The translations under genes were made by a program, and so were the position numbers. From contig NZ_CP072941.1 in NCBI RefSeq assembly GCF_018069625.1, forward strand, positions 9,362,001-9,426,000: a stretch of 64,000 bases of DNA. Direction: 5' to 3'. Source of the DNA: Streptomyces yatensis. Lineage in GTDB: Bacteria; Actinomycetota; Actinomycetes; Streptomycetales; Streptomycetaceae. A model generated the notes under the pieces. The model did no database searches. It was not told where the DNA came from and worked only from the letters and a program-made list of their open reading frames with translations. This document shows positions 1 through 12,519 of this stretch, one piece after another. Numbering within the stretch: the first letter of the stretch is position 1; each line of letters begins with the position of its first letter.

Positions 1-3000
1 TCGGGATCTCGCCGCGTGAGGCGATCGCCATGGATCCGCAGCAGCGGCTGCTGCTGGAGGTCGCCTGGGAGGCGTTCGAGCGCGCCCATATGTCCCCCGC
101 CACGCTCAAGGGCAGCCGGACCGGCGTGTTCATCGGGACCAACGGCCAGGACTACGCCGCTCTGGCGAGCGGGGCTCCGCAGAGCGCGGAGGGCTACCTG
201 GGCACGGGCAGCGCCGCCAGTGTCGCCTCGGGCCGGCTGGCGTACACCTTCGGTCTCGAGGGCCCGGCGGTCACCGTGGACACCGCCTGTTCGTCGTCGC
301 TGGTCGCGCTGCATCTGGCCGCGCAGGCCCTGCGCTCCGGCGAATGCTCATTGGCCCTGGCCGGTGGCGCGACCGTCATGGCCACCCCGGCGGCCTTCCT
401 GGAATTCTCCCGCCAGCGCGCGCTGGCGGCCGATGGACGCTGCAAGGTGTTCGCGGCGGCTGCGGACGGCACCGGCTGGGGTGAGGGCGCGGGCATGCTC
501 CTGGTGGAGCGGCTGTCCGACGCCGAGCGGAACGGCCACCGGGTGCTGGCGGTGGTGCGGGGTTCCGCCGTCAACCAGGACGGTGCCTCCAACGGCCTGA
601 CGGCGCCGAACGGCCCGTCGCAGCAGCGGGTGATCCGCCAGGCGCTGGCGAACGCCCGCTTGTCCGCCACCGACATCGACGTCGTGGAGGCGCACGGCAC
701 CGGCACCAGCCTCGGCGACCCGATCGAGGCACATGCGCTGCTCGCCACGTATGGTCAGGAACGGCCCGAGGACCAGCCACTGTGGCTCGGCTCGGTGAAG
801 TCGAACATCGGGCACACCCAGGCGGCCGCCGGTGTGGCCGGTGTGATCAAGATGGTGATGGCCATGCGGCACGGCGTACTGCCGCGGACCCTGCATGTCG
901 ACGAGCCTTCGCCCCATGTGGACTGGACGGCGGGCCAGGTCGCGTTGCTCGTCGAAGCGCGGGAGTGGCCAGGGGACGGCGCTCCGCGCCGGGCGGGCGT
1001 GTCCTCGTTCGGGGTCAGCGGCACCAACGCCCATGTGATCGTCGAACAGGGGCCGGTGACGGCCCGGCCGGATGCGGTGGCCGGGCCGGAGGCGGTGGAC
1101 GGACCGGAGGTGGTGCCCGGGCCGTTGCCGGAGTCGGCGTCCGGGCCGTTGCCGGAGCCGGTCCCCGGGCCGTTGGCGGAGTCGGCGTCCGAGACGTTCC
1201 CGCAATCGGTCCCCGAGCCGCTGCCCGACCTGCACCGGAGGGCGCTGCCCCTACCGTGGGTGCTGTCCGGCGCCGGAGAGGCCGGGCTGAGGGGCCAGGT
1301 CGAACGCCTCGCGTCCTTCATCGATGCACATCCGGGGCTGGATCCCGCCGATGTCGGATGGACGCTGGTGGCCGCCCGTTCGCTTCAGTCGCACCGTGCC
1401 GTCGTGGTGGGCGCGGACCTCGTCGAACTACGACGGGGGCTGGACGCCATCGAGATCGGCGGCGCCGCCGCCCAGCCCGGCCGGGAGGTGGTGTTCGTCT
1501 TCCCGGGACAGGGTTCGCAGTGGGCCGGGATGGCGCTGGAGTTGATGGACTCCTCGCCCGTGTTCGCACGGCGAATGCGTGAATGTGCCGATGCGCTGGC
1601 TCCGTTCGCCGAGTGGTCGCTGTTCGATGTGCTGGCGGATGAACAAGCGCTGGCCCGTGTCGATGTCGTGCAGCCGGTGTTGTGGGCGGTAATGGTGTCC
1701 CTGGCCGAGCTGTGGCGTTCGTATGGTGTGGTGCCATCGGCGGTGGTGGGCCATTCGCAGGGCGAGATCGCGGCGGCGTGCGTGGCGGGCGCTCTGTCCC
1801 TGTCTGACGGAGCGCGGGTCGTGTCCTTGCGCAGCAAGGCGCTGCTGGCCTTGTCGGGCGAGGGCGGCATGGTGTCCGTACCGGTGCCCGCCGACCGGCT
1901 CCGCGACCGCCCCGGGCTGTCGGTGGCGGCGGTGAACGGCCCGGCGTCCACCGTGGTGTCCGGGTCGGTCGAGGCGCTGGACGCGGTGCTCGCGGAGTTC
2001 CCGAAAGCCAAGCGGATCCCGGTGGACTACGCCTCGCACTCCCCACAGGTGGAACGCATCCGGGAGGAGCTGGCGGACGCGCTGGCGCCGGTCCAGCCGG
2101 GCGCCGGGCAGATCGCGTTCCACTCCACGGTGACCGGGCGGCTCACCGACCCCCGCGCACTCGATGCCGACTACTGGTACCGCAACCTTCGGCACACGGT
2201 GGAATTCCAGAGCACCCTCGAAGCCCTGATGGGTCAGGGCCACACCGTGTTCGTCGAGGTGAGCCCGCACCCCGTGCTGACCGTCGGCATCCAGGACACC
2301 GCCGACGCCGTCGACACCGACATCGTCGTGACGGGATCGCTGCGCCGTGACGACGGCGGTCCCGTCCGTTTCCTCACCGCCCTCGCCGACCTCCACACCC
2401 ACGGCTTCGAGGTGGACTGGCGTCCGCTCTTCGCGGGCGCCCGGACGGTCGACCTTCCCACCTACGCCTTCCAGCGGGAACGCTTCTGGCTCGAACCCGT
2501 GCGGGCGGTGACCCAGGCGTCCGGTCTGGGGCTCGGCGATATCGAGCACCCCCTGCTGGGCGCGGTGTTGCCGCTGCCCGGGACCGAGGGCGGTGTGCTG
2601 ACCGGACTGCTCTCGCCGGCCGGACAGCCCTGGCTGGCGGACCACAGGGTGCGGGGCACGGTGGTCTTCCCCGGTACGGGCTTTGTCGAGCTCGCCCTGC
2701 AGGCCGGGCAGCACTTCGGCCACCCGGTGGTGGAGGAGCTGACCCTCCAGGCCCCGCTGGTGGTGCCGGACCAGGGCGGCGTCCAGGTGCAGGTGGCCGT
2801 CTCCGCGGCGGACGAGTCGGGCCGCAGGCCGGTCACGGTGCACTCGTGCCGCGCCGGGGAGTGGTTGCTGCACGCCTCGGGCACCCTCGGTGTCACAGAA
2901 GCCGGGGGCGCCACCGCGCCGACCCGGTCGCTGGAGGTGTGGCCGCCCGAGGGCGCGCGGCCCGTCGACGTCTCGGGGATGTACGAGGCGATGGCGGAGC

Positions 3001-6000
3001 GCGGCCACGGATACGGCCCCGCCTTCCAAGGGCTGCGCGCCGCGTGGACACGCGACGACGAGATATTCGCCGAGGTGACGTTGGAGCCGACGGCACAGGA
3101 CGTGGCGGCGCGGTGCGGTGCGCACCCCGCCCTCCTCGACGCCGCCCTGCACGGAGTGGGGCTCGGTCGTTTCCTCACCGAACCCGGCCAGGCCTATCTG
3201 CCGTTCTCCTGGAGCAAGGTGGCGTTGCACGCGGTCGGCGCCTCCGCCATCCGCGTGGTGCTGTCCCCGGCCGGTCCGGACGCGGTGTCGCTGGAGGTGG
3301 CCGATCCGACGGGTGCGCCCGTGCTGTCCGTGGCGTCGCTGGCGCTGCGTCCCTTGTCCGGCCGACAGATCGCGGACGCTCGGGGCATGGACCAGGACGT
3401 GCTGTACCGCATGGACTGGACCGAGACACCGCTGCCGACCGCCACGGCCGCCGAGGCACTGGTGGAGTTCAACGACCTCGTAGACGTCCTGGCAGACGAC
3501 CTGGGAGATGTCCTGGGAGACGACCTGGGACCGGTCGCCGTCGTCTCCGACACCGTCGTCTCCGACACCGCCGTCCCCGACGTCGTCGTGCTGCCCTGCG
3601 AGTCGGCCGGTGACGCGGTGTCCACCGTCCTCGGCCGGGTGCTGACGGCGATCCGGCGGTGGCTCGCCGACGAGCGCTGCGCCCGGTCGCGGCTGGCCGT
3701 GCTGACACGTGGCGCGGTGTCGACGGCTCCCGGCGAGAACGTCGAGGACCTCGGCGCGGCGGCGGTCTGGGGCCTGCTCCGCAGCGCGCAGGCCGAGCAT
3801 CCGGACCGCTTCCTCCTCGTCGACCACGACGGCCACCAGGATTCCGGTGCGGTGCTGGCCGCAGCGGTGGCTGCGGGCCATCCGCATCTCGCGCTGCGCC
3901 GTGGCCGTGCCCTGACGCCTCGGCTGGCTGCGCTGACCCCCTCCGCCACCGCTCCGGCCCCCGGGGACGGGACGCCGTGGCGGATGGATGTCACCATCCA
4001 GGGCACGCTGGAGAATCTGGCCGCCGTCCCCTGCCCGGAAGCCGCGGGTGTGCTCGGCGCCGGGCAGGTGCGGGTGGCGATGCACGCGGCCGGGGTGAAC
4101 TTCCGGGACGTCGTGGTCGCCCTCGGCATGATCCCCGGCCAGGACGTCATCGGCAGCGAGGGCGCCGGGGTGGTGCTCGACATCGGCCCGGGTGTGTCCG
4201 GCCTGACGCCCGGTGACCGGGTGATGGGCCTGTTCTCCGGCGCGTTCGGCCCCGTGGCGTTGACCGATCACCGGTTGCTGGCGCGGCTGCCGGAGGGCTG
4301 GTCGTTCGCCGACGCGGCGGCCACGCCGGTGGTGTTCCTGACCGCCCTGTACGGGCTGATGGACCTGGCCGGTCTCCGGTCCGGTGAAGCGGTGCTGGTG
4401 CACTCGGCCGCGGGCGGGGTGGGCATGGCCGCGACGCAGGTGGCCCGCTGGCTGGGCGCGGAGGTGTACGCCACCGCCAGCCCGGGGAAGTGGGACACAC
4501 TGCGCGCCGGCGGAGTGGCCGACGACCGGATCGCCTCCTCCCGCACTCTGGAGTTCGCCGAGCGCTTCGACCGGGTGGACGTGGTGCTGAACTCGCTCGC
4601 GGGCGAGTACGTGGACGCGTCGCTCGGTCTGCTCGCCGACGGCGGCCGTTTCCTGGAGATGGGCAAGACCGACATCCGCGACGGTGAGCGCGTCGCCGCC
4701 GAGCACGGGGTGCGCTACCAGGCGTTCGATCTCATGGACGCGGGCCCCGACCGGATCGGCGAATTGCTCCAGTTGCTGGTGTCACTCTTCGAACAGGGGG
4801 TCTTCACCGCGCTGCCGACCCGGTCCTGGGACGTCCGGCAGACGGGCGACGCGCTGCGTTTCCTCTCCCAGGCACGCCATGTCGGCAAGCTGGTGCTGTC
4901 CATTCAGCAGCCGCTGCGGGAGCGGGACACCGTGCTCATCACGGGCGGCACCGGCACCCTGGGCGGGCTGGTCGCCCGTCACCTGGTCGAACGGCACGGG
5001 GTACGGGACGTCGTCCTGGCCGGACGGCGGGGGCCGGACGCACCGGGCGCGACCGAACTCACCGCCGTACTGAGGGAATTGGGCGCCCAGGTACGAGTGG
5101 TGGCCTGTGATGTGGCCGATCGGGACGAGTTGGCCCGGCTGCTGGACACCGTGCCCGAGCTGCGGATGGTGGTGCACACCGCGGGCGTGCTCGACGACGG
5201 GGTGGTGGAGTCGCTCACCCCGGAGCGGGTGCGCGAGGTGCTGCGGCCGAAAGTGGACGCCGCATGGCATCTGCACGAGCTGACGGCCGGTCGTGAGCTG
5301 GCGGAATTCGTGGTGTTCTCCTCGGCCGCGGGTGTTCTGGGCAGTCCGGGACAGGGCGCCTATGCGGCGGCGAACGCCTGGCTGGACGCGCTGATGGCGC
5401 ATCGCCGGGCCGCCGGGCTGCCGGGTGTGTCCGTGGCATGGGGACTGTGGGCCGAGCGCAGCGGGATGACCGGCCATCTGTCGGACCGGGACCTCGCCCG
5501 GATGGCCAGGGCCGGTGCCACGCCGCTTGCCACCGATCAGGGGCTCCGCCTCCTGGACAGCGCCAGGGCGGCCACCGAGGCGGTCGTGCTGGCGACACCG
5601 CTGGACGCCGCGGCGCTGCGGGCACAGGCCGATGCCGGTGCGCTGCCCGCGCTCTTCCACGGTCTGGTCCGCGCCCCGATCCGCCGCGCGACCGGCGCGG
5701 GATCGGGCGACGACGCGTCCTCACTGCGCGACCGGATGACCGCCATGCCGGTCGCCGAGCGCGAACAGCATGTGCTCGACCTGGTCCGTACGCATGTGGC
5801 GACCGTGCTGGGGCACGGCACCCCCGCCGATGTCGACACGGCGCGTACCTTCGCGGAGACCGGATTCGACTCGCTCACGGCCGTCGAGTTGCGCAACCGG
5901 CTGCGCACCGCCACCGGGGTCCGGCTGCCGGCCACCGCGATCTTCGACTACCCGACACCGGCGGTCCTGGCCGCCTATCTCCTCCGGGAACTGGGCGGCA

Positions 6001-9000
6001 CCGTCGACGAGGCCGTGCCGACGCCCGCCGCCCCCGCGGACACCGGCCGCGACCCCGTCGTGATCGTCGGGATGGCCTGCCGCTATCCGGGCGGGGTGAC
6101 CTCGCCCGAGGAGCTGTGGGAGCTGCTCGACACCGGGCGTGACGCGATCTCGGACCTGCCCGACGACCGGGGCTGGGACCTGGACGGCCTGTACAGCGCC
6201 GATCCGGACAGCACGGGTACCTCGTACGTCCGCGCCGGTGGCTTTGTGTACGACGCGGGGGAGTTCGACGCCGGGTTCTTCGGGATCTCGCCGCGTGAGG
6301 CGCTCGCGATGGACCCCCAGCAGCGGCTGCTGCTGGAGGTGGCCTGGGAGGCGGTGGAGCGGGCCGGTATCCCGGCGGCGTCGCTGAAGGGAAGCCAGAC
6401 CGGGGTGTTCGTCGGCGCCGCATCGCAGGGCTACGGAACGGGAGCAGGCCAGGCGGCCGAGGGGTCCGAGGGCTATTTCCTGACCGGTGGCGCCGGCAGC
6501 GTGGTCTCCGGCCGGCTCTCGTACACCTTCGGTCTGGAAGGGCCGGCGGTCACCGTGGACACCGCCTGCTCGTCGTCGCTGGTCGCCCTGCACCTGGCGG
6601 CGCAGGCGCTGCGGTCCGGCGAGTGCTCGCTCGCCCTGGCCGGCGGGGTGACGGTGATGGCGAACCCGGGCATCTTCGTGGAGTTCTCCCGGCAGCGCGG
6701 ACTGGCCGCCGACGGACGCTGCAAGGCGTTCGCCGACGCGGCGGACGGCACCGGCTGGGGCGAAGGCGTGGGCCTGCTGCTGCTGGAACGGCTGTCCGAC
6801 GCTCGCCGCAACGGCCATCGGGTCCTTGCGGTCGTACGGGGCTCCGCCGTCAACCAGGACGGCGCCTCGAACGGCCTGACCGCGCCGAACGGACCCTCGC
6901 AGCAGCGAGTGATCCGGGCCGCGCTGGCCAGTGCCGGGCTGGCCGCCACGGACGTGGACGCGGTGGAGGCACACGGCACCGGCACCAGCCTGGGCGACCC
7001 CATCGAGGCACAGGCGCTGCTGGCGACCTACGGGCAGGAGCGCGAACGCCCGCTGCTGCTGGGCTCGGTCAAGTCCAACATCGGGCACACCCAGTCGGCC
7101 GCGGGGGTGGCCGGTGTGATCAAGATGGTGCTGGCGATGCGCCACGAGGTGCTGCCCCGGACCCTCCACCTGGACCGGCCGTCGACCCATGTGGACTGGT
7201 CGGCCGGTGCGGTGGAGCTGCTGACCGAGCCCATGGAGTGGCCGTCGGCCGCCCGCACCCGCCGGGCCGGGGTGTCCTCGTTCGGAGTGAGCGGGACCAA
7301 CGCGCATGTGATTCTCGAACAGCCCCCCGCGGAGCCGGGGGCCGATCCGGAACCGGCACCCGAGCCCGCCCCGGTGGTGCTGCCCTGGGTGCTGTCCGGC
7401 CGGGGTGAGCCCGGACTGCGGGCGCAGGCCGCCCGGTTGCGCTCTTTCCTGACCGCGCACCCCGGGCCCGACCCGGTGGACGTCGGCTGGTCGCTGGCCA
7501 CCACCCGTTCTGCGCTCTCGCACCGCGCCGCGGTGGTCGGCGCGGACCGGGCGGAGCTGCTGGACGGACTGGCCGCGCTGGCGGCCGGTGAGCCCACGCC
7601 GGGCGTGGTCCTCGGCACCGCCGGCCCCGGCCGGGTGGCCCTGCTCTTCGGGGGCCAGGGTGCGCAACGGGCCGGTATGGGACGAGAGTTGTACGAGACG
7701 TTCCCGGTGTTCGCGGCCGCGTGGGACGAGGTCCGCGCCGCGCTCGACCCGTATCTGGACCGTCCGCTCGACGAGGTGGTGTCCGACGCCACCGGCGCAC
7801 TGGACGCCACCGCGTATGCGCAGGCGGGCTTGTTCGCCCTCGAGGTGGCGCTGTTCCGGTTGGTGTCCTCCTGGGGGGTGCGCCCGGACTATCTGCTGGG
7901 GCACTCCGTCGGAGAGCTGGCCGCCGCGTATGTGGCCGGCCTCTGGTCGCTGGAGGACGCCGCCAAGGTGGTCGCGGCCCGTGGCCGCCTCATGGGCGCG
8001 CTGCCCCCGGGCGGCACGATGGTGGCCCTGGCCGTACCGGAGGACCAGGTACGGCCGTTCCTGACCGACCGGGTCGCCCTCGCGGCCGTGAACGGACCGT
8101 CGTCGGTCGTGGTGTCCGGGGACGAGGACGCGGTGAGCGGTGTGGCCGACGCACTGGCCGCCCGTGGGGTGAAGACGCGGTGGCTCCGGGTCAGCCACGC
8201 CTTCCACTCGCCGCTGATGGACGACATGCTCACCGCGTTCGCCGAGGTGCTCGGCACCGTGGACTTCCGCACCCCGCGGATACCGGTGGTATCCAACCTC
8301 ACGGGTTCGGTGGCGGGGGAGGAGCTGTGCTCTCCCGCGTACTGGGTGCGGCAGGTGCGTGAGACGGTGCGGTTCTCCGACGGGCTGGACCGGCTGCGCG
8401 AGCTCGGCACCGGCACCTTCCTCGAACTCGGACCGGACGGCACCCTCACCGCCCTGGCACAGGCCCAGATCACCGGAGCCGACGCCGAGTTCATCCCCAC
8501 CCTGCGCGCCGACCGGCCCGAGCCGGTCACGGTCACCACCGCCCTCGCCCAGCTGCACACCCACGGCGTGGAGCTGGACTGGGCCGCCGTCTTCCCCGGC
8601 GCCCGGCGGGTCGAGCTGCCGACCTACGCCTTCCAGCGCGCCCGCTTCTGGCTGGAGCCCTCCCGTACCCCCGGGGACGCGGCCGGTCTCGGGCTCGGCG
8701 CGCTGGACCATCCGCTGGTCGGTGCGACGGTGCCACTTCCCGACGCGGACGGTGTCCTCCTCACCGGCCGTATCTCCGCCGACGCGCACTCCTGGCCGAC
8801 CGGTCGGCGGGGCCTGGGCGTGCCCCTGTTCCCGGCGACCGGCTTCCTGGAGCTGGTGCTCCAGGCGGGGCTGCAGTTCGACTGCCGTACGGTGGACGAA
8901 CTCACCCTCCACGAGCCACTTGTCCTCCCCGAACGGGGCGGGGCCGAGGTGCAGGTGTCCGTCCGGGACGCGGACGAGTCCGGCCGCCGCCCGGTCACCG

Positions 9001-11135
9001 TCTACTGCCGCCGGGACGAGCGGTGGGTCCGCCACGCCACCGCCGTCCTCGGCGCGCACCGGCCGCCCGCGACGGCGCCGCACACCGAGACCTGGCCGCC
9101 CACCGGCGCTCGTCCGCTGGAGTCCACCGGGACACCGGCGTGGCGCCGCGACGACGAGATCTACCTCGACATCGAGCTGCCGGAGATGTCCGGGTCCGAG
9201 GCCGGGCGGTGGACCCTGCACCCCGCCCTGCTCGACCGGGCCCTGTGCGCGGAGGCGCTGGCCGGGCTGGTCACCGAGCCCGAGCGGACCCATCTGCCGT
9301 TCTCCTGGACGGGGGTCACCCTGCACACGGAGGGTGCCACCCGACTGCGGGTCACCCTCGCGCCCCTCGGCCCGGACACGGTCTCCCTCCAGGTGACCGA
9401 CGCCGCCGGTGCGCCCGTGCTGTCGGTGGACTCGCTGGTGCTGCGCCCGGTGTCCGGGCAGCGGCTGCGGCAGGCCAACGCGTCACTGTTCAGGACGGCG
9501 TGGACGGTGTGCGCTCCGCCGTACGAACCGGACCTCGGCCTCGTCCGGTGGGGGCTCGTCGGCGACCCGAAGGGCTGGAAACCGGACACGCTCGGCGCGC
9601 CGGTCGCGGTGTATCCGGACCTGGCGGCCATCGAGGACGTGCCGGACGTCGTGCTCCTCCCCTGCGTGTCCGAGGGCGCGACGGCGTCCGAGGTGGCCCT
9701 CCGCGCCACCGACGCCGTACGGACGTGGCTGTCCGAGGAGCGCTTCACCGCCTCGCGGCTGGTGCTGGTGACCCGGCGCGCGCTCGCCGTGGCGGGCGGC
9801 GAGGAGGTCGAGGACCTGGCCGCGGCCGCGGTGTGGTCGCTGGTCGAGGGCAGCCAGGCGGCCCACGCGGGACGGCTGACACTCGTCGACACCGATGCGT
9901 CCGATCTGCGGCTGCTGCCCGCCGCGGTGGCCGTGGGGAAGGGCCGGATCGCGGTCCGGGCGTCGGCGCTGCTGGTGCCCGATCTGGCCGCGGTGGCGGT
10001 CACCGAGCAGAACCCGCCCGCCTGGGATGCGGGCACGGTGCTGGTGACCGGCGGGTCGGCCATGGACGTGGCCCGGCACCTGATCGTCGAGCGAGGCGTG
10101 AACGACGTGGTCCTGGCCGGGGACGGCGACACAGCCGCGGACGGCGACATGGCCGGGAGCGGCCACGCAGCCCGGAACCGCGACGCGGCCGGGAACGGCG
10201 ACATGGCCGAGCTGGAAGCCCTCGGCGCGACCGTCCGGCTCGCCCCGTGCGATCCGGCGGACCGTCAGGCGCTGGCAGAGCTGCTGGAGACGATTCCGCG
10301 CCTGCGGAGCGTGGTGCACACCGTGGCCGAGGACCCGGAGCGGACCCCGGCCCACGCGCTCTCCCCGGAAGCCCTGCGGGCACGGCTGCGGTCGGAGCTG
10401 GAGGCGGCCTGGAATCTGCACATGGCCACGCGGGACCTGGAGCTGGACCGCTTTGTGCTGCTCACCTCCGCCGACGGGACACCGGGCCCCGCGTACGCCG
10501 ACGCGCTGGCCGCATACCGGAGGGCCCTTGGACTGCCCGCGGTCTCCGTCTCCACCGACCTGGGCCTCGCCCTGTTCGACGTGGCATGCGCCGGGCCCGG
10601 GGAGGCGGTCCGGGTCACCACCGCGACACCGGCCCCGGCACGCACCGAACCGGCCCGGCAGCCGGTCGATCAACCCGTGGCGGCCGAGGCATCCGCGGCC
10701 ACGCTGCTGGAGCGGCTGGCCGGGCGGTCGGAGGACGAGCAGGAGGAGATCCTGCTGGAGCTCGTCCGCGACCAGGTCGCGATGGTCCTCGGCCATCCGG
10801 ACGCCGCCATGGTCGACCCGGACCGGGGTTTCGTCGATATGGGCTTCGACTCGGTGGCGGCCGTGAAACTGCGCAACCAGCTGGCCCGCGCCACTCGGCT
10901 GGGACTGCCCGCCAGCCTCACCTTCGACCATCCCACGGCCGTCGAACTCGCCCGCCATCTGCGCGCCGAAATGCTGCCCGACGACGCGGCGGCCGCCATT
11001 CTCGTCCTCGAAGAGCTCAACAAACTCGACGAGTCGATCCTCGACCTCGATCCGTCAAGCGCGGCGCGGGTGCGGATCTCGACCCTGCTCCAGGATCTGT
11101 CCGCGAAGTGGATCGAGCGGACGGATCATCCCTGA
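1..11135 (+). CDS. Modular type I polyketide synthase, 3' part (two modules)
   Basis: The 5' end lies outside the window; the frame is open from base 3. Domains seen: partial KS (active-site TACSSS near 285) to about 1050; a Pro/Glu-rich linker; AT 1480-2400 with GHSQGE and YASH, which predict methylmalonyl-CoA; DH 2540-3370 with intact HxxxGxxxxP and DAALH; ER 3970-4900; KR 4920-5650 with LDD (B-type) and intact S/Y; ACP 5760-5990. The last module has KS 6050-7320, AT 7620-8530 with GHSVGE and HAFH (malonyl-CoA), a DH-like region 8700-9450 where the catalytic His is Arg, a degenerate KR 10030-10560 without the glycine-rich motif or Ser/Tyr pair, and ACP 10730-10970 (GFDS). The C-terminal 50 residues resemble a docking or dimerisation helix tail. 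There is no thioesterase, so the chain passes on or is released by a separate enzyme. The product is not identifiable. Confidence 0.97.
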   Translation, partial: GISPREAIAMDPQQRLLLEVAWEAFERAHMSPATLKGSRTGVFIGTNGQDYAALASGAPQSAEGYLGTGSAASVASGRLAYTFGLEGPAVTVDTACSSSLVALHLAAQALRSGECSLALAGGATVMATPAAFLEFSRQRALAADGRCKVFAAAADGTGWGEGAGMLLVERLSDAERNGHRVLAVVRGSAVNQDGASNGLTAPNGPSQQRVIRQALANARLSATDIDVVEAHGTGTSLGDPIEAHALLATYGQERPEDQPLWLGSVKSNIGHTQAAAGVAGVIKMVMAMRHGVLPRTLHVDEPSPHVDWTAGQVALLVEAREWPGDGAPRRAGVSSFGVSGTNAHVIVEQGPVTARPDAVAGPEAVDGPEVVPGPLPESASGPLPEPVPGPLAESASETFPQSVPEPLPDLHRRALPLPWVLSGAGEAGLRGQVERLASFIDAHPGLDPADVGWTLVAARSLQSHRAVVVGADLVELRRGLDAIEIGGAAAQPGREVVFVFPGQGSQWAGMALELMDSSPVFARRMRECADALAPFAEWSLFDVLADEQALARVDVVQPVLWAVMVSLAELWRSYGVVPSAVVGHSQGEIAAACVAGALSLSDGARVVSLRSKALLALSGEGGMVSVPVPADRLRDRPGLSVAAVNGPASTVVSGSVEALDAVLAEFPKAKRIPVDYASHSPQVERIREELADALAPVQPGAGQIAFHSTVTGRLTDPRALDADYWYRNLRHTVEFQSTLEALMGQGHTVFVEVSPHPVLTVGIQDTADAVDTDIVVTGSLRRDDGGPVRFLTALADLHTHGFEVDWRPLFAGARTVDLPTYAFQRERFWLEPVRAVTQASGLGLGDIEHPLLGAVLPLPGTEGGVLTGLLSPAGQPWLADHRVRGTVVFPGTGFVELALQAGQHFGHPVVEELTLQAPLVVPDQGGVQVQVAVSAADESGRRPVTVHSCRAGEWLLHASGTLGVTEAGGATAPTRSLEVWPPEGARPVDVSGMYEAMAERGHGYGPAFQGLRAAWTRDDEIFAEVTLEPTAQDVAARCGAHPALLDAALHGVGLGRFLTEPGQAYLPFSWSKVALHAVGASAIRVVLSPAGPDAVSLEVADPTGAPVLSVASLALRPLSGRQIADARGMDQDVLYRMDWTETPLPTATAAEALVEFNDLVDVLADDLGDVLGDDLGPVAVVSDTVVSDTAVPDVVVLPCESAGDAVSTVLGRVLTAIRRWLADERCARSRLAVLTRGAVSTAPGENVEDLGAAAVWGLLRSAQAEHPDRFLLVDHDGHQDSGAVLAAAVAAGHPHLALRRGRALTPRLAALTPSATAPAPGDGTPWRMDVTIQGTLENLAAVPCPEAAGVLGAGQVRVAMHAAGVNFRDVVVALGMIPGQDVIGSEGAGVVLDIGPGVSGLTPGDRVMGLFSGAFGPVALTDHRLLARLPEGWSFADAAATPVVFLTALYGLMDLAGLRSGEAVLVHSAAGGVGMAATQVARWLGAEVYATASPGKWDTLRAGGVADDRIASSRTLEFAERFDRVDVVLNSLAGEYVDASLGLLADGGRFLEMGKTDIRDGERVAAEHGVRYQAFDLMDAGPDRIGELLQLLVSLFEQGVFTALPTRSWDVRQTGDALRFLSQARHVGKLVLSIQQPLRERDTVLITGGTGTLGGLVARHLVERHGVRDVVLAGRRGPDAPGATELTAVLRELGAQVRVVACDVADRDELARLLDTVPELRMVVHTAGVLDDGVVESLTPERVREVLRPKVDAAWHLHELTAGRELAEFVVFSSAAGVLGSPGQGAYAAANAWLDALMAHRRAAGLPGVSVAWGLWAERSGMTGHLSDRDLARMARAGATPLATDQGLRLLDSARAATEAVVLATPLDAAALRAQADAGALPALFHGLVRAPIRRATGAGSGDDASSLRDRMTAMPVAEREQHVLDLVRTHVATVLGHGTPADVDTARTFAETGFDSLTAVELRNRLRTATGVRLPATAIFDYPTPAVLAAYLLRELGGTVDEAVPTPAAPADTGRDPVVIVGMACRYPGGVTSPEELWELLDTGRDAISDLPDDRGWDLDGLYSADPDSTGTSYVRAGGFVYDAGEFDAGFFGISPREALAMDPQQRLLLEVAWEAVERAGIPAASLKGSQTGVFVGAASQGYGTGAGQAAEGSEGYFLTGGAGSVVSGRLSYTFGLEGPAVTVDTACSSSLVALHLAAQALRSGECSLALAGGVTVMANPGIFVEFSRQRGLAADGRCKAFADAADGTGWGEGVGLLLLERLSDARRNGHRVLAVVRGSAVNQDGASNGLTAPNGPSQQRVIRAALASAGLAATDVDAVEAHGTGTSLGDPIEAQALLATYGQERERPLLLGSVKSNIGHTQSAAGVAGVIKMVLAMRHEVLPRTLHLDRPSTHVDWSAGAVELLTEPMEWPSAARTRRAGVSSFGVSGTNAHVILEQPPAEPGADPEPAPEPAPVVLPWVLSGRGEPGLRAQAARLRSFLTAHPGPDPVDVGWSLATTRSALSHRAAVVGADRAELLDGLAALAAGEPTPGVVLGTAGPGRVALLFGGQGAQRAGMGRELYETFPVFAAAWDEVRAALDPYLDRPLDEVVSDATGALDATAYAQAGLFALEVALFRLVSSWGVRPDYLLGHSVGELAAAYVAGLWSLEDAAKVVAARGRLMGALPPGGTMVALAVPEDQVRPFLTDRVALAAVNGPSSVVVSGDEDAVSGVADALAARGVKTRWLRVSHAFHSPLMDDMLTAFAEVLGTVDFRTPRIPVVSNLTGSVAGEELCSPAYWVRQVRETVRFSDGLDRLRELGTGTFLELGPDGTLTALAQAQITGADAEFIPTLRADRPEPVTVTTALAQLHTHGVELDWAAVFPGARRVELPTYAFQRARFWLEPSRTPGDAAGLGLGALDHPLVGATVPLPDADGVLLTGRISADAHSWPTGRRGLGVPLFPATGFLELVLQAGLQFDCRTVDELTLHEPLVLPERGGAEVQVSVRDADESGRRPVTVYCRRDERWVRHATAVLGAHRPPATAPHTETWPPTGARPLESTGTPAWRRDDEIYLDIELPEMSGSEAGRWTLHPALLDRALCAEALAGLVTEPERTHLPFSWTGVTLHTEGATRLRVTLAPLGPDTVSLQVTDAAGAPVLSVDSLVLRPVSGQRLRQANASLFRTAWTVCAPPYEPDLGLVRWGLVGDPKGWKPDTLGAPVAVYPDLAAIEDVPDVVLLPCVSEGATASEVALRATDAVRTWLSEERFTASRLVLVTRRALAVAGGEEVEDLAAAAVWSLVEGSQAAHAGRLTLVDTDASDLRLLPAAVAVGKGRIAVRASALLVPDLAAVAVTEQNPPAWDAGTVLVTGGSAMDVARHLIVERGVNDVVLAGDGDTAADGDMAGSGHAARNRDAAGNGDMAELEALGATVRLAPCDPADRQALAELLETIPRLRSVVHTVAEDPERTPAHALSPEALRARLRSELEAAWNLHMATRDLELDRFVLLTSADGTPGPAYADALAAYRRALGLPAVSVSTDLGLALFDVACAGPGEAVRVTTATPAPARTEPARQPVDQPVAAEASAATLLERLAGRSEDEQEEILLELVRDQVAMVLGHPDAAMVDPDRGFVDMGFDSVAAVKLRNQLARATRLGLPASLTFDHPTAVELARHLRAEMLPDDAAAAILVLEELNKLDESILDLDPSSAARVRISTLLQDLSAKWIERTDHP

Positions 11136-11168
11136 CCACACATCCCTGACCACACATCCATGACCACA
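11127..11168. repeat. Three 14-bp tandem repeats across the PKS stop codon
   Basis: Three near-identical copies of CATCCCTGACCACA run from 11127; the third has A in place of one C. The PKS stop TGA at 11133-11135 is inside the first copy, and each copy carries its own TGA. This looks like replication slippage at the gene end and leaves the protein unchanged. Confidence 0.85.
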
Positions 11169-11242
11169 TACGAGCGGATAGACCACACCGCATCGTGCCT
11201 GACGCACCATCCGCCCCTGAGGCACAAACGAGGGAGTCAACA

Positions 11243-12436
11243 GTGAGCGAGACCGTGCCCCTTCCCGGGACCGTGAAGGCCGAACGGCGTTGTCCGTACG
11301 ACCCCCCGGAGAACCACCGCCGCCTGCGGGACGCGGGTGAGCTGGGCAAACTGGAGCTGCCCGGCGGCCTGGTGATGTGGTTCCTGACCAAGCACGACGA
11401 CATCAGGGCCATGCTGGCGGACTCCCGCTTCAGCGGCGCCAGGGTGCCGTTCCCGGCGATGAGCCCGGAGATACCGGCGGGCTTCTTCTTCTCCATGGAC
11501 CCACCGGACCACACCCGCTACCGCCGCACGCTCACCGCCGAGTTCTCGGTGCGCGGTGCGCGCGAACTGACCGGCCGGATCGAGCGGCTGGCCGACCAGC
11601 ACCTCGACGCGATGGAGGCGATGGGCACCAGCGCCGATCTCGTGGCGGCCTATGCCAACCCGGTGCCCGCGATGGTGATCTCCGAGATTCTCGGCGTGCC
11701 GTACACCTACCACCAGAAGTTCGACCACGAGGTACGCACGCTCAGGGAGACCGGCGGCGACGACCAGGCCGTCGGCGCGATGGCGACCGCGTGGTGGGAC
11801 GAGATGCGGGGATTCGTCCGCGCCAAACGGGCCGAGCCCGCGGACGACATGATCAGCAGGCTGCTGCACGGCGAGGTCGAGGGCGGGGCGCTGACCGACG
11901 AGGAGGTGGTCGGCATCGCCATGACCATCATTTTCGCCGGTCATGAACCGGTGGAGAACCTGATCGGCCTCGGTATGCTGGCGCTGTTCGAGGACCGTGA
12001 GAAGCTGACCCGGTTGCGTGAGAACCCCGACCTGCTCGACGACGCCGTGGAGGAGTTCCTCCGCTACTTCCCCGTCAACAACTTCGGCACCGTGCGCACC
12101 GCCACCGAGGACGCCGTGATCAACGGTCATCCCATCGCGAAGGGCGAGATGGTGGCCGGTCTGGTGTCCACCGCCAATCGGGACCCCGAGCGCTTCGCCG
12201 ACCCCGACCGCCTCGCCCTCGACCGGCCGCACACGTCCCATCTCGCGTTCGGACACGGTGTGCACCAGTGCCTGGGCCAGCAGCTGGCGCGGGTGGAGCT
12301 GAAGGTGCTCCTGCAGCGGTTGCTCGCCAGGTTCCCCGGCCTGCGTCTGGCGGTGGCCCCGGAGGAGATCCGGTACCGGGAGAACACCTCGTTCTACGGT
12401 GTCCATGAGCTGCCGGTGACCTGGGCGGCCGAGTAA
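11243..12436 (+). CDS. Cytochrome P450 monooxygenase
   Basis: A 397-residue soluble bacterial P450. The heme-binding signature FGHGVHQCLG carries the ligand Cys at residue 343, the ExxR helix is ETGG/EEFLRYF-like as usual, and the I-helix reads AGHEPVEN near residues 232-239. Most P450s have AG-x-(D/E)-T-T there, so the conserved Thr is replaced by Pro-Val. I chose the GTG at 11243 because AGGGAG lies six bases upstream; an in-frame GTG at 11195 has no such site. The gene follows the PKS on the same strand by about 107 bases, so a tailoring oxidation of that polyketide is the likely role. It needs external ferredoxin and reductase, which are not in the window. Confidence 0.93.
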   Translation: MSETVPLPGTVKAERRCPYDPPENHRRLRDAGELGKLELPGGLVMWFLTKHDDIRAMLADSRFSGARVPFPAMSPEIPAGFFFSMDPPDHTRYRRTLTAEFSVRGARELTGRIERLADQHLDAMEAMGTSADLVAAYANPVPAMVISEILGVPYTYHQKFDHEVRTLRETGGDDQAVGAMATAWWDEMRGFVRAKRAEPADDMISRLLHGEVEGGALTDEEVVGIAMTIIFAGHEPVENLIGLGMLALFEDREKLTRLRENPDLLDDAVEEFLRYFPVNNFGTVRTATEDAVINGHPIAKGEMVAGLVSTANRDPERFADPDRLALDRPHTSHLAFGHGVHQCLGQQLARVELKVLLQRLLARFPGLRLAVAPEEIRYRENTSFYGVHELPVTWAAE

Positions 12437-12519
12437 GCCCGGCCGGTGGCCGGAAGGCCAGGGGCGGGCGGCGGTGGCCGGCGCGCAGGGGAAGAGGCCG
12501 CGTACGCCGACGCCGGACC

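Noticed and set aside
1428..4706. Long minus-strand open frame opposite the left PKS
   Set aside because: It is antisense to KS-AT-DH-ER domains that match known families. Long shadow frames are expected at this GC content; the His/Arg/Gly-rich translation has no family pattern.
11195..11243. Upstream GTG at 11195 as the P450 start
   Set aside because: It lacks a ribosome site, whereas AGGGAG precedes the GTG at 11243 at the right distance and the first 16 residues look non-conserved.
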